A stretch of 39,023 bases of DNA from CAYZAW01 sp964476505 (GTDB taxonomy: Bacteria; Bacillota; Clostridia; Christensenellales; CAG-138): positions 1 to 39,023 of the forward strand of contig CAYZAW010000016.1 in NCBI GenBank assembly GCA_964476505.1. Reading direction: 5' to 3'. Below, piece by piece: positions 30,745 through 37,755 of the stretch (the first letter of the stretch is position 1; every line of letters begins with the position of its first letter). Under the pieces are notes generated by a model, which was not told where the DNA came from, searched no databases, and saw only the letters and a program-made list of their open reading frames with translations. Made by a program: the position numbers and the translations under genes.

Positions 30745-31592
30745 TATTTTGCACCTCCCATGAGATTGCAGGCGTGTTTCTCCATGCTGACGCTTTCCTC
30801 CACCTTGTACATGCGGCTTCGCATGATGGCCTCGTCCCAATCCACCAAATGCCCGTCAAAGTCCGGCCCGTCCACGCAGGCGAATTTCGTTTCGCCGTTT
30901 ACAGTCAACCGGCAGCCGCCGCACATGCCCGTGCCGTCTATCATGATGGGGTTCATGGAAACCACGGTGGGGATGTTGTACTGCTTGGTGAGGTTGCACA
31001 CAGCCCGCATCATCACCATGGGGCCTATGGCGATCACCTCGTCATACTGTACCCCGGCTTTGATTTGATCTTCCAAGGCGGTGGTGGTAAAGCCCTTGTG
31101 TCCGTTGCTGCCGTCGTCCGTCATGACGATGAGGTTGGTGCAGGCAGCCTGCAACTCGTCTACCAATATAAATAAGGATGTGTTGCGAAAACCTACCAAT
31201 ATATCCACATCTGCACCAGCCGCGTGGAGCGCCTTTGCTTGCGGGTAGGCAATGGCAATACCAAGGCCGCCGCCGATGACGGCGATCTTCTTGCCCGCCT
31301 TGCCTTCGACCTCGCTGGCTTTTCCCAAGGGGCCAACGAAATCCAGCAGATAATCCCCCTCGTTCAACGTATCCAGCCGCTTGGTGGTAGCGCCCACCTT
31401 TTGGAATATAATAGTAACGGTACCGGCGCTTCTGTCATAATCCGCAATGGTCAGCGGAATGCGCTCTCCGGCGTCGTCAATGCGTAAAATGATGAATTGC
31501 CCCGGGTTTGCCTTCCTTGCAACCATCGGTGCCAGAATGGTCATCTGGGTCACGGTGTCGTGCAGGGGGCGTTTTTGTACGATTTGATACAT
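30744..31592 (-). CDS. nfnA: NfnA-type FAD/NAD-binding subunit of ferredoxin:NADP+ oxidoreductase
   Basis: This 282-residue protein belongs to the ferredoxin-NADP reductase / dihydroorotate dehydrogenase electron-transfer branch. A flavin-binding barrel carries IPLTIADYD at about 45-53. A nucleotide-binding domain starts at KIAVIGGGLGIAIAYP (about 102-117). Cysteines of a C-terminal [2Fe-2S] site are in GTGMCGGCRLTV and FACVDGPDF. With NfnB it would couple NADH and reduced ferredoxin to NADP+ reduction, typical of fermentative Clostridia. The ATG at 31592 is chosen for GGGAGG upstream; a 41-residue longer reading runs into the promoter. It is the first gene of the operon. Confidence 0.9.
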   Translation of the reverse strand: MYQIVQKRPLHDTVTQMTILAPMVARKANPGQFIILRIDDAGERIPLTIADYDRSAGTVTIIFQKVGATTKRLDTLNEGDYLLDFVGPLGKASEVEGKAGKKIAVIGGGLGIAIAYPQAKALHAAGADVDILVGFRNTSLFILVDELQAACTNLIVMTDDGSNGHKGFTTTALEDQIKAGVQYDEVIAIGPMVMMRAVCNLTKQYNIPTVVSMNPIMIDGTGMCGGCRLTVNGETKFACVDGPDFDGHLVDWDEAIMRSRMYKVEESVSMEKHACNLMGGAK

Positions 31593-31621
31593 GCCGTTCC
31601 TCCCTAAATTTACCGTAAAAA

Positions 31622-31670
31622 CGGAACTGTTCCGGCGGGCAGGGGCAGGCATAAACGCCTGCGCCGCCCG
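31622..31670 (-). promoter_or_regulatory. Dyad and hairpin in the nfnAB leader
   Basis: CGGAAC-T-GTTCCG (31622-31634) is a perfect 13-base dyad. Beside it, CGGGC/GCCCG and GCAGGC/GCCTGC (31636-31670) form a nested stem. Both lie between the proposed promoter and the nfnA start, where a repressor site or leader structure would act. The dyad does not match the Rex consensus I would expect for an NAD(H)-linked operon. Confidence 0.4.
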
Positions 31671-31686
31671 TAAATAATACTCTATC

Positions 31687-31715
31687 ATACTATCGTATGC
31701 GATACGCAAAGTCAA
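31687..31715 (-). promoter_or_regulatory. Promoter of nfnAB
   Basis: On the minus strand TTGACT (31715-31710) and TAGTAT (31692-31687) are 17 bases apart; the leader to nfnA would be about 90 bases. Confidence 0.45.
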
Positions 31716-31723
31716 AGGATATC

Positions 31724-31770
31724 AGGAAATCTCAAGTCTGTGATTTATAGGAAATGACAAGTCTGTGGTT
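31724..31770. repeat. 22-bp imperfect direct repeat between divergent promoters
   Basis: The unit AGGAAAT-nn-CAAGTCTGTG-n-TT occurs at 31724-31745 and 31749-31770, with 19 of 22 positions identical and a 25-base offset. It sits between the nfnAB promoter and the nucleoside kinase promoter, which fits a regulator site. Confidence 0.55.
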
Positions 31771-31786
31771 AGGCTTACGCAATGTA

Positions 31787-31795
31787 TGGTATAAT
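31787..31795 (+). promoter_or_regulatory. Extended -10 promoter for the nucleoside kinase gene
   Basis: TGGTATAAT is a perfect extended -10 element 76 bases upstream of the start codon; no clear -35 is present. Confidence 0.5.
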
Positions 31796-31871
31796 ATGTA
31801 TAATGCATCTCATATGATCGAAGCATAGCAAAAATGCCACGTGGGCTTTTGTGCGGGAGAGGAGCGATATT

Positions 31872-33578
31872 ATGAAACTGACGATAGACGGTATTCAAGT
31901 GGATGCCCTTTGCGGAGAAACACTGGAACAACTGGTGCAAAAGGCGGGGCTGGACGAGGTCGGCTTGGCAAGAAAACCGCTTGCCGCCCAGATCGGCGGC
32001 GAGGTATATACCCTTCGGTACGACCCGATCGCGCCGCTCGAGGGGCATGAACGGGTGCGCACCGCCATTCACGATGCCAAGGGCACGGTAAAGCTCTTGC
32101 GTTACGGAGACGATCTTGGCCGCCGGGCGTATGAACGCACCATGCTGTTTATTTTGTTCTTGGCAGCAAAGCAGGTGTTCCCGGAGGCAAAGCTTTGCGC
32201 GCATTACTCTCTGGGCCCCGGCATTTATATCACCATGGATCGCCCGCAGGAGACCCTGCAAGACGATGTTGCCACGCTGCACATGGCCTGCCAGCAGGCG
32301 GTGGACGCAGATCTGCCGCTGATACGAAAGCGGCTTTCCAAGCTGGAGGCCATGGAGCATTTTGATGCCGTGGGGCAGGAGGACAAAGTCCGCCTGTTAG
32401 AGTGGCGGCAGCACGACTTCTTTGACGTATATACCTACGAAAATTTTTACGAATACTTTTATGGCGAAATGCTCCCCTCCACGGGCTATGCCTCCGTGTT
32501 CGATTTGGAGGTGCTGGAGGAGGGCTTTGTGCTGCTTCTGCCGGACAAGAAAAACCCGGAGCAGCCCGCGGCGTATCACCATCAGCCCAAGCTGGCGGCG
32601 GTGTTTGCGGAAAGCCGCCGCTGGAACGAGCTTTTGCACTGCGCGCAGATCGCGGACTTGAACCGCATGGTGCAGGACGGGCAGATACGGGAGCTGATTC
32701 GCGTTTCGGAGGCGCTCCACGAAAAAAGCTATGCCAACATCGCAGACGAGATCGTGCGGCGAAAGGCACGCGCGGTGATGGTTGCGGGGCCGTCCTCCTC
32801 GGGCAAAACCACCTCGGCAAACCGCCTGTATACGCAGCTTCGGGTGCTGGGGCAAACCCCCATCCTGCTGTCGCTGGATAATTACTATATCGACCGTGAC
32901 AAGATCGCCCCCGGTGAAGACGGTCAGCTGGACTTGGAGCATATCAACACGCTGGACGTGGAGCGCTTTAATGACGATCTGGCGCGGCTCTTGGCGGGCG
33001 AAACGGTCAAGACCCCTATATTCGATTTTATGACCGGTAAGCGCAGCGAAAAAACAAACACCGTGCGCGTTACGGATACCCAGCCGCTCATCATCGAGGG
33101 CATCCACGGCCTCAACGACAAAATGCTGTCGCCTAAGATCGACCCTGCGGCGGTGTTCCGCGTATATGTGTCGGCACTGACTACCCTCAACTACGACGAC
33201 CATAACCGCATCCGCACCACCGATATCCGCATCCTCAGGCGCTTGGTGCGTGATTATAAGACGCGCAACGCTTCCATGGAAAAAACGCTTTCCATGTGGC
33301 AGAGCGTGCGGCGGGGCGAGGAAACATGGATATTCCCCTTCCAGGAGCAGGCGGACGCGTTTTTAAACACCACGCTGCTGTATGAACCGGCGGTGCTCAA
33401 GGGCTACATCTACCCGCTGTTAAAGGCGGTGCCTAAGGACAGCCCGTACTTTGCGCAGGCCAACGCCATCACCAAGTTTTTGAATTACTTCCTTGTGGCA
33501 GAGGGCGTGGAGGACGAAATTCCGCCCACCTCCATTTTGCGGGAATTCATCGGCGGAAACACGTTCTATCACGAATAA
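31872..33578 (+). CDS. Nucleoside kinase with TGS and tRNA-synthetase editing-like domains
   Basis: This 568-residue fusion protein has three parts. An N-terminal TGS domain (about 1-60) is followed by a threonyl-tRNA-synthetase-like second additional domain (about 65-200; YSLGPGIYITMD, SKLEAMEHFDAV) and a C-terminal uridine/phosphoribulokinase-type kinase (about 295-500). Its Walker A GPSSSGKTT is at 306-314, followed by SLDNYYIDRDKI, the DYDHP-equivalent LDLEHINTLDVE and PLIIEGIHGLND. Proteins of this architecture are widespread in Clostridia and annotated as nucleoside kinases; the role of the first two domains is unknown. The ATG at 31872 follows GAGAGGAG; GTG 31851 would add only seven residues. 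A small gene follows 11 bases later. Confidence 0.92.
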   Translation: MKLTIDGIQVDALCGETLEQLVQKAGLDEVGLARKPLAAQIGGEVYTLRYDPIAPLEGHERVRTAIHDAKGTVKLLRYGDDLGRRAYERTMLFILFLAAKQVFPEAKLCAHYSLGPGIYITMDRPQETLQDDVATLHMACQQAVDADLPLIRKRLSKLEAMEHFDAVGQEDKVRLLEWRQHDFFDVYTYENFYEYFYGEMLPSTGYASVFDLEVLEEGFVLLLPDKKNPEQPAAYHHQPKLAAVFAESRRWNELLHCAQIADLNRMVQDGQIRELIRVSEALHEKSYANIADEIVRRKARAVMVAGPSSSGKTTSANRLYTQLRVLGQTPILLSLDNYYIDRDKIAPGEDGQLDLEHINTLDVERFNDDLARLLAGETVKTPIFDFMTGKRSEKTNTVRVTDTQPLIIEGIHGLNDKMLSPKIDPAAVFRVYVSALTTLNYDDHNRIRTTDIRILRRLVRDYKTRNASMEKTLSMWQSVRRGEETWIFPFQEQADAFLNTTLLYEPAVLKGYIYPLLKAVPKDSPYFAQANAITKFLNYFLVAEGVEDEIPPTSILREFIGGNTFYHE

Positions 33579-33589
33579 GGAGCGGGCAC

Positions 33590-33919
33590 ATGGAGTATTG
33601 CGAAAAGTGTAAAATGCTTTGTACGGACGGCGTTTGTCCGGGCTGCGGGAAAAAGAAACTGCGGCAGGCGGAGGAAACGGATTATTGCTTTCTAACGGAA
33701 AAGGGCGTGATGTGGGCAGAAATGCTCATGGAGGTATTGCAGGACAACGCCGTGCCCTGTGTAAAGCAATCCCGCGTGGGCGCAGGGCTATCCCTATATA
33801 CCGGGCAGAGCTGGGAGCGGTATAAGGTGTTTGTGCCTTATAGATATTTAGAACAGGCCAAAGGATTGATGGAAGAGCTGTTTTCGGCTGATGCGGAACA
33901 GGAAACGGAACAGCAGTAA
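33590..33919 (+). CDS. Small zinc-ribbon protein with DUF2007-like domain
   Basis: This 109-residue protein starts with a probable zinc ribbon, CEKCKMLCTDGVCPGCG (Cys4, Cys7 and Cys16, Cys19 the likeliest ligands). A short alpha/beta domain follows (VMWAEMLMEVLQDNAVPCV, YKVFVPYRYLEQAKGLMEEL), which resembles DUF2007, a 'putative signal transducing' domain of unknown role. The ATG at 33590 has AAGGAG 7 bases upstream, and the 11-base gap to the nucleoside kinase implies one transcript. A strong terminator follows. Confidence 0.75.
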   Translation: MEYCEKCKMLCTDGVCPGCGKKKLRQAEETDYCFLTEKGVMWAEMLMEVLQDNAVPCVKQSRVGAGLSLYTGQSWERYKVFVPYRYLEQAKGLMEELFSADAEQETEQQ

Positions 33920-33930
33920 TTAGCAGAACA

Positions 33931-33972
33931 AAAAAACGCCCCGAAAGCAAAATCGCTCTCGGGGCGTTTTTA
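33931..33972. terminator. Bidirectional terminator at the host-phage boundary
   Basis: AAAAACGCCCCGA pairs with TCGGGGCGTTTTT, extended by AAGC/GCTC with one mismatch, in the 54 bases between the zinc-ribbon gene stop (33919) and the first phage-strand stop (33986). T runs on both strands let it end transcripts from both sides. Confidence 0.85.
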
Positions 33973-33985
33973 TGGGGAGTAACCA

Positions 33986-34843
33986 CTATTTTGCGGGATA
34001 CTTGCCCTGTAATTGCAGGTAGCCCAGCTGCCCAACGCTTGCGATCAGCTCCTGCTGATAGCGCACGTCCTTGTCGGTTTTTCCCTGATACACGGCGGCA
34101 CGCTCGGAGGGGGTCAAAATCTGCAAAAACCGTTCGCAGTTTTCCGGCGTGGTAGCGGGAACGTCATTACTGCGGCTTTTGCTTTTGCTTCCGCTGCGGT
34201 TGCTTGCGGTGGCTGCCTGCTGGCGGCTCACGTCCGCCGCGTACATCTCCTGTGCCGTTGAGAAGGCCATCTGCCGGGCGGAAGCCATCTGATTGGCGTT
34301 ATACACCGCAGCTTCGTGGGCGCGCTGCTGCTCGGCTGCTACAGCGTCGGCGATCATTTTAGACAGCGTAGCCTGATAGTCGCTCTCCATGGCGGCAATG
34401 TCGTCCGCCTCCGCATCCAGTTGGCGATCCTTCACATCCGTTACATAGGTGGAAGCGCCCATGCCGCGGGAAATGGCATCCGCATCTAGCTCGGCCTGAT
34501 AGGTAACGGTGGCTTCCTTGCGCCGGGAGATGGACTGGTCTACCTCCGGGCGGAGAAAAGACGCATACTCGCTTTCAAAGGACGCGGCACTGCGGGGCGT
34601 GTAGCTGACCTGCGGCACATCGTAGATGGCAAGGATCTGCTGCATGTATTCCTGAATTCTTTGCAGTGCGTCTACCTGCATTGCGGCGCTTTGCTGATAA
34701 GCCGCCTCCGTTTTCGGCCCCCAAATGCCGTCTACCTTCAGCCTTGCACCCTCGGTGTTCAGTTGCCGCTGGTAGGCTGCTACGTCGGCGGAAGAGGCCA
34801 CGCCCTGCGGGGTTTGATACCCCTTCAATACATAGGATGCCAT
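33986..34843 (-). CDS. Phage virion-associated protein with peptidoglycan-binding-like N terminus
   Basis: This 285-residue protein is the last gene of the phage module. Residues about 20-50 (AAYQRQLNTEGARLKVDGIWGPKTEAAYQ) match the PG_binding_1 repeat found in wall-degrading enzymes. The remainder is Ala/Gln-rich and mostly helical (AMESDYQATLSKMIADAVAAEQQRAHEAAVYNANQMASARQMAFS), without a recognisable hydrolase domain. A Ser/Lys/Arg-rich linker (NRSGSKSKSRSND) precedes the C-terminal part. The helical character resembles internal virion or scaffold-like proteins of podoviruses; this is inference. The ATG at 34843 has AAAGGAGG 6 bases upstream. Confidence 0.65.
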   Translation of the reverse strand: MASYVLKGYQTPQGVASSADVAAYQRQLNTEGARLKVDGIWGPKTEAAYQQSAAMQVDALQRIQEYMQQILAIYDVPQVSYTPRSAASFESEYASFLRPEVDQSISRRKEATVTYQAELDADAISRGMGASTYVTDVKDRQLDAEADDIAAMESDYQATLSKMIADAVAAEQQRAHEAAVYNANQMASARQMAFSTAQEMYAADVSRQQAATASNRSGSKSKSRSNDVPATTPENCERFLQILTPSERAAVYQGKTDKDVRYQQELIASVGQLGYLQLQGKYPAK

Positions 34844-34858
34844 ATGCTCCTCCTTTCG

Positions 34859-35095
34859 TTATACGCGGCCAAGGCCGGTTAGCAGCGCGGTTGTGGCGGC
34901 TTGCTGTGCCGCGGCACGCTGCATTTCGCCGCGGTGCGACGTTACCCGCTGCGCGATCATGCTGTTGGCGGGGGCGCTTTGTCGGTCGTGGAATGCGGCG
35001 CTGCTTGTAATAAAGGGACTGTCGGGGCTAAGCCCGAAGCCGGAAAGGATACCCTCCTTTTCCGGCTGTTCGTTGTAATAGGGATAATACTCCAT
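34859..35095 (-). CDS. Small phage protein, unknown function
   Basis: This is a 78-residue protein with a tyrosine-rich start (MEYYPYYNEQPEKEG) and an Ala/Gln-rich helical end (GEMQRAAAQQAATTALLTGLG). No family is recognised. Support comes from the AAAGGAAG SD, tight packing (15 bases to the next gene, 21 from the previous) and its place in the phage structural operon; the Ala/Gln-rich helix is similar in character to the next gene product. Confidence 0.55.
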   Translation of the reverse strand: MEYYPYYNEQPEKEGILSGFGLSPDSPFITSSAAFHDRQSAPANSMIAQRVTSHRGEMQRAAAQQAATTALLTGLGRV

Positions 35096-35116
35096 CGTAT
35101 CTTCCTTTCTGTTTGG

Positions 35117-35320
35117 TCATTCATCAGAGCCTGCCAAGGCGGTTGTAAGCTGCTCCTCCATTTCGCACAGCTTGGCGTACAGAATAGACAGGTTTTGGTT
35201 TAAATTGTTCTCGTTCTGGGCAATGCAGGTCTCGTGTTCCTCACGTCGCTCGCCGTCCTGCCGGGGGCGGGGCAGATACACGGGAAAAAGCGCCTGCACG
35301 CCGGTTTTCACATAAGCCAT
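35117..35320 (-). CDS. Small phage protein, unknown function
   Basis: This is a 67-residue protein with a basic, Arg-rich middle (LPRPRQDGERREEHE) and a predicted helical C terminus (NLSILYAKLCEMEEQLTTAL). It is not recognised. The ATG at 35320 has a full AAAGGAGG upstream and follows the beta-propeller gene by 12 bases, so it is part of the same operon. Confidence 0.55.
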   Translation of the reverse strand: MAYVKTGVQALFPVYLPRPRQDGERREEHETCIAQNENNLNQNLSILYAKLCEMEEQLTTALAGSDE

Positions 35321-35332
35321 GCGCTGCCTCCT

Positions 35333-36814
35333 TTAATAGGTTCTAAGCCGCAGTCCGTACAGCATTTGCAATCCGCCTGTAATATGCCAGCGGGAGCCGC
35401 CCTCGTTATACAGCCGCAAAGAGAAGGTGCGCCCCTCGCCCAACAGCGGGATCTCCAGCACCTCCTCCGCACGCTCGGGCATCAGGTAGCGGTGGTAATG
35501 CGTGTGGGAGCCAACGCCCACGTCCATGCGTAAAATTGCTCCCTCGCTGCCGCTTTCCGAGCGTCCGCGCAAGAACAGCTCCCGGGGGCATTTTACCGCC
35601 GCCTTGTTCTGCACGTCCGTCAGCGGCGTTTGCCACCAGGCGGAAATAGGTGCGCCGTCGTAATCCGCTCCCTCGTTAAAGCGGTACACATACCTTCCCG
35701 GGCCGATCAGGTACAGGGTGCCGTCCAGCGCGAACAGGTCGGAAACGGGGAAGCCCCGGCGCAGCATGTAGGTACGGCGAATCATGTCGTACACGATCAC
35801 TGCGTTGTCCGCCGTTCGCGCCTCTCCCGCTTCCTGCGGATCGCTGCTTTGTTCGTAGGCGGTAAAATACAGCCTGTCCCGGTTTTCTGCCGCCCGGCAG
35901 CGGGTGAGGGAGGCTCTCTCCAAAAAGCCCTTGATGCACCTTGCGTCGCGGGTGCGCTGGGCGGTCTGCCCGTCGTGGTAGTACAAGCCTGCGCCGGTCA
36001 TCCAATAGGGCGTGTCTCCATACAGCAGGCAGGCACTGTCCACCATTTTTTCCACCTCGGCGTTCACCCGGTATACCTTGTAATTGCTGGGGCGGTCGCC
36101 CAGCAGCCGGTAGATGGAGGCGCGCTTGAAGATCAGCAGCTGGTTCGAGAGCGAACACAGCCCTGTGATGGGATCGCCGCCAACGGGGCCAATCTCCACA
36201 TGCCCGCCGGATACGTTTTCGCTTTCCTCTGCCTGTGCCCAGCTTTCAATGGTGCGGCTGCCGCCGGGGGCTTGGCTCCAGTACAGCCGTCCGGGGTTAT
36301 CCGGGTCGCCCGCGGCAAACAGCCTGCCGTAATGCATGGCAAGGTATGAAACGGAGCTGTTGGAAAGCCCCTCTGCGCTTCCAAATACCGAGGCGCTTTC
36401 TCCGCCGTCCCATTTCACGATCTGCTGCTCCCCGCAGGCGATCAGCAGCGTATCCGTAGAGCCGATGCGCACCTCGCAAAAGTCGGCGCTGTTTAGCGTA
36501 AGCGTATCGGGATAGGTGTAAATGCACGTCCAAGCGGGTTCCGCGACGGTGTCTGTCCATGCGTACAGGCAGTTTCCTGCCAGCACCACATAGCGGGTGG
36601 TATCGCCGCTACGCCACACATACAGTCGCTTGGGTGCGCCGGTTCCGGGAAGCGCCGTTGCTATGTGCCGCACATACCCGTTGGCAACGCGAAGGGAACC
36701 GTCCTCCGTGTCCATATTGCAGGCGTCGGGGGAGTATCCTTCGTCGATCTCGTTTTCCTGTGTGCTTTGATCGATCCCGAAAAAGGCGGGGATGCGGTAT
36801 TCCTTGATTGCCAT
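35333..36814 (-). CDS. Probable phage beta-propeller head-tail stabilisation protein
   Basis: This 493-residue protein starts with the pattern IPAFFGIDQSTQENEIDEGYSPDACNMDTEDGSLRVANGY. That motif is common in phage proteins that recur next to N4-gp56 capsid genes. Repeated blade-like strands follow (KRLYVWRSG, TLLIACGEQQIVKWDGG, GRLFAAGDPDNPGRLYWSQ, QLLIFKRASIYRLLGD, RYVYRFNEG). It corresponds in place and form to portal-stabilising or tail-tube proteins of podoviruses (P22 gp10-like or T7 gp12-like), an inference from layout. The ATG at 36814 is preferred because AAAGGAGG lies upstream; a longer reading overlaps the previous gene. Confidence 0.65.
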   Translation of the reverse strand: MAIKEYRIPAFFGIDQSTQENEIDEGYSPDACNMDTEDGSLRVANGYVRHIATALPGTGAPKRLYVWRSGDTTRYVVLAGNCLYAWTDTVAEPAWTCIYTYPDTLTLNSADFCEVRIGSTDTLLIACGEQQIVKWDGGESASVFGSAEGLSNSSVSYLAMHYGRLFAAGDPDNPGRLYWSQAPGGSRTIESWAQAEESENVSGGHVEIGPVGGDPITGLCSLSNQLLIFKRASIYRLLGDRPSNYKVYRVNAEVEKMVDSACLLYGDTPYWMTGAGLYYHDGQTAQRTRDARCIKGFLERASLTRCRAAENRDRLYFTAYEQSSDPQEAGEARTADNAVIVYDMIRRTYMLRRGFPVSDLFALDGTLYLIGPGRYVYRFNEGADYDGAPISAWWQTPLTDVQNKAAVKCPRELFLRGRSESGSEGAILRMDVGVGSHTHYHRYLMPERAEEVLEIPLLGEGRTFSLRLYNEGGSRWHITGGLQMLYGLRLRTY

Positions 36815-36855
36815 AGGCCTGACCTCCTTTCCGAAAGAGCGAAGCGTTTGCTTCG

Positions 36856-37401
36856 CTACTCCCATTTGTTGCGGATGTCCGCCGCGTCCAGCTCGCCCGA
36901 ATCCCGCCGGAGGTTGCGCTTTCCCGCGTTGTATATCTCAAAATAGATGTTGGCGCTTCGCTGCGTGGAAACGTCTCCGCCTGCCCGTTCACGCCCTACC
37001 ACATAGGTCACGATGAGCCCGTGGCACCATTCGGGGATGCCGGGCACGTCCGTTGGGTTTTGCATGGGTGCGGGCAAATATCGGTACAGCACCGAAGCCT
37101 CGCCGTCCGTTCCGTCTATGCGGATGCGGTTGGTGGCGCTGCCGGGATAGAAGGACACGGGCGCGCTTTCCTGCCGCACCTCTAACACCTTGTGGCAGCG
37201 GCGGGATAGGGTATCCAAGTCGATCTCGCCGTTTACCACCTGCGCTGCTTCGGTTTCCCTAAGCTGCAGGCAGTGCGCAAGGTCAAGCGCGGCTTCGTTT
37301 GCAAAATGCCCCAGCTTGCTTCGCCAGGTGTCAATGGTCTGCCCGTCATGCCCGCGATCCAGCTGCGACAGCGCCGATACGATGATCTCGTTTAGCGTCA
37401 C
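36856..37401 (-). CDS. Phage head-tail adaptor-like protein
   Basis: This 181-residue protein has an all-helical N-terminal part (LNEIIVSALSQLDRGHDGQTIDTWRSKLGHFANEAALDL). A beta-rich middle follows, and then a C-terminal helix (IPEWCHGLIVTYVVGRERAGGDVSTQRSANIYFEIYNAGKRNL). This plan is typical of phage adaptor proteins that sit between portal and tail (P22 gp4/T7 gp11 class), and the gene order capsid-adaptor-propeller supports it. The start is GTG 37401 with GGGGTG about 7 bases upstream; it lies 6 bases after the previous gene. Confidence 0.65.
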   Translation of the reverse strand: MTLNEIIVSALSQLDRGHDGQTIDTWRSKLGHFANEAALDLAHCLQLRETEAAQVVNGEIDLDTLSRRCHKVLEVRQESAPVSFYPGSATNRIRIDGTDGEASVLYRYLPAPMQNPTDVPGIPEWCHGLIVTYVVGRERAGGDVSTQRSANIYFEIYNAGKRNLRRDSGELDAADIRNKWE

Positions 37402-37407
37402 AGCCTA

Positions 37408-37683
37408 TCACCCCATTTTTCTGCCCCGGCCGCGGTAAGGCCGTGCGGTCTCCTCGGCAGCGCGGCTGACGGCGGCGTTCTGGCGGATCAGCCGGTACAG
37501 GCTTTCGGGCACGGTCACCTCAACGCCGGTCTTGATGCGAAAAATGTGCCCGTTGATGCCGCCCTCCCAGTAAGCGCCGGTACCGTCGCCGGAAATGATG
37601 ATGGTCACCTTCGGCTCCCGCCGCAAGGCCTCACCGGTGTCGCTGGCAATGCGTTCGATCTCGTGTTCTGTAATGTATTCCAT
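37408..37683 (-). CDS. Small phage structural-module protein, unknown
   Basis: This is a 91-residue protein with an acidic helical N terminus (EYITEHEIERIASDTGEALRRE), central beta strands (KVTIIISGDGTGAYWEGGINGHIFRIKTGVEVTVPESLY) and a basic tail (ARPYRGRGRKMG). It is not assigned to a family. Position directly after the major capsid gene suggests a capsid decoration or connector role. The ATG at 37683 has GGAGG upstream. Confidence 0.6.
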   Translation of the reverse strand: MEYITEHEIERIASDTGEALRREPKVTIIISGDGTGAYWEGGINGHIFRIKTGVEVTVPESLYRLIRQNAAVSRAAEETARPYRGRGRKMG

Positions 37684-37700
37684 AATTGTTCCTCCATAAA

Positions 37701-37731
37701 AAGAAATTGGGCAAGGCTGTGCGCCTTGCCC
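37701..37731 (-). terminator. Terminator/attenuator after the major capsid gene
   Basis: GGGCAAGGC (37709-37717) pairs with GCCTTGCCC (37723-37731) around a 5-base loop. On the minus strand it is followed by AATTTCTTTTTA. It lies between the capsid gene and the rest of the operon and would keep capsid mRNA in excess. Confidence 0.75.
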
Positions 37732-37755
37732 GGTAAACCGTTTTGGGCGAAAGCG

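Noticed and set aside
33920..33985. Phage attachment site
   Set aside because: No tRNA gene and no repeat can be identified at this border; the strong inverted repeat is a terminator.
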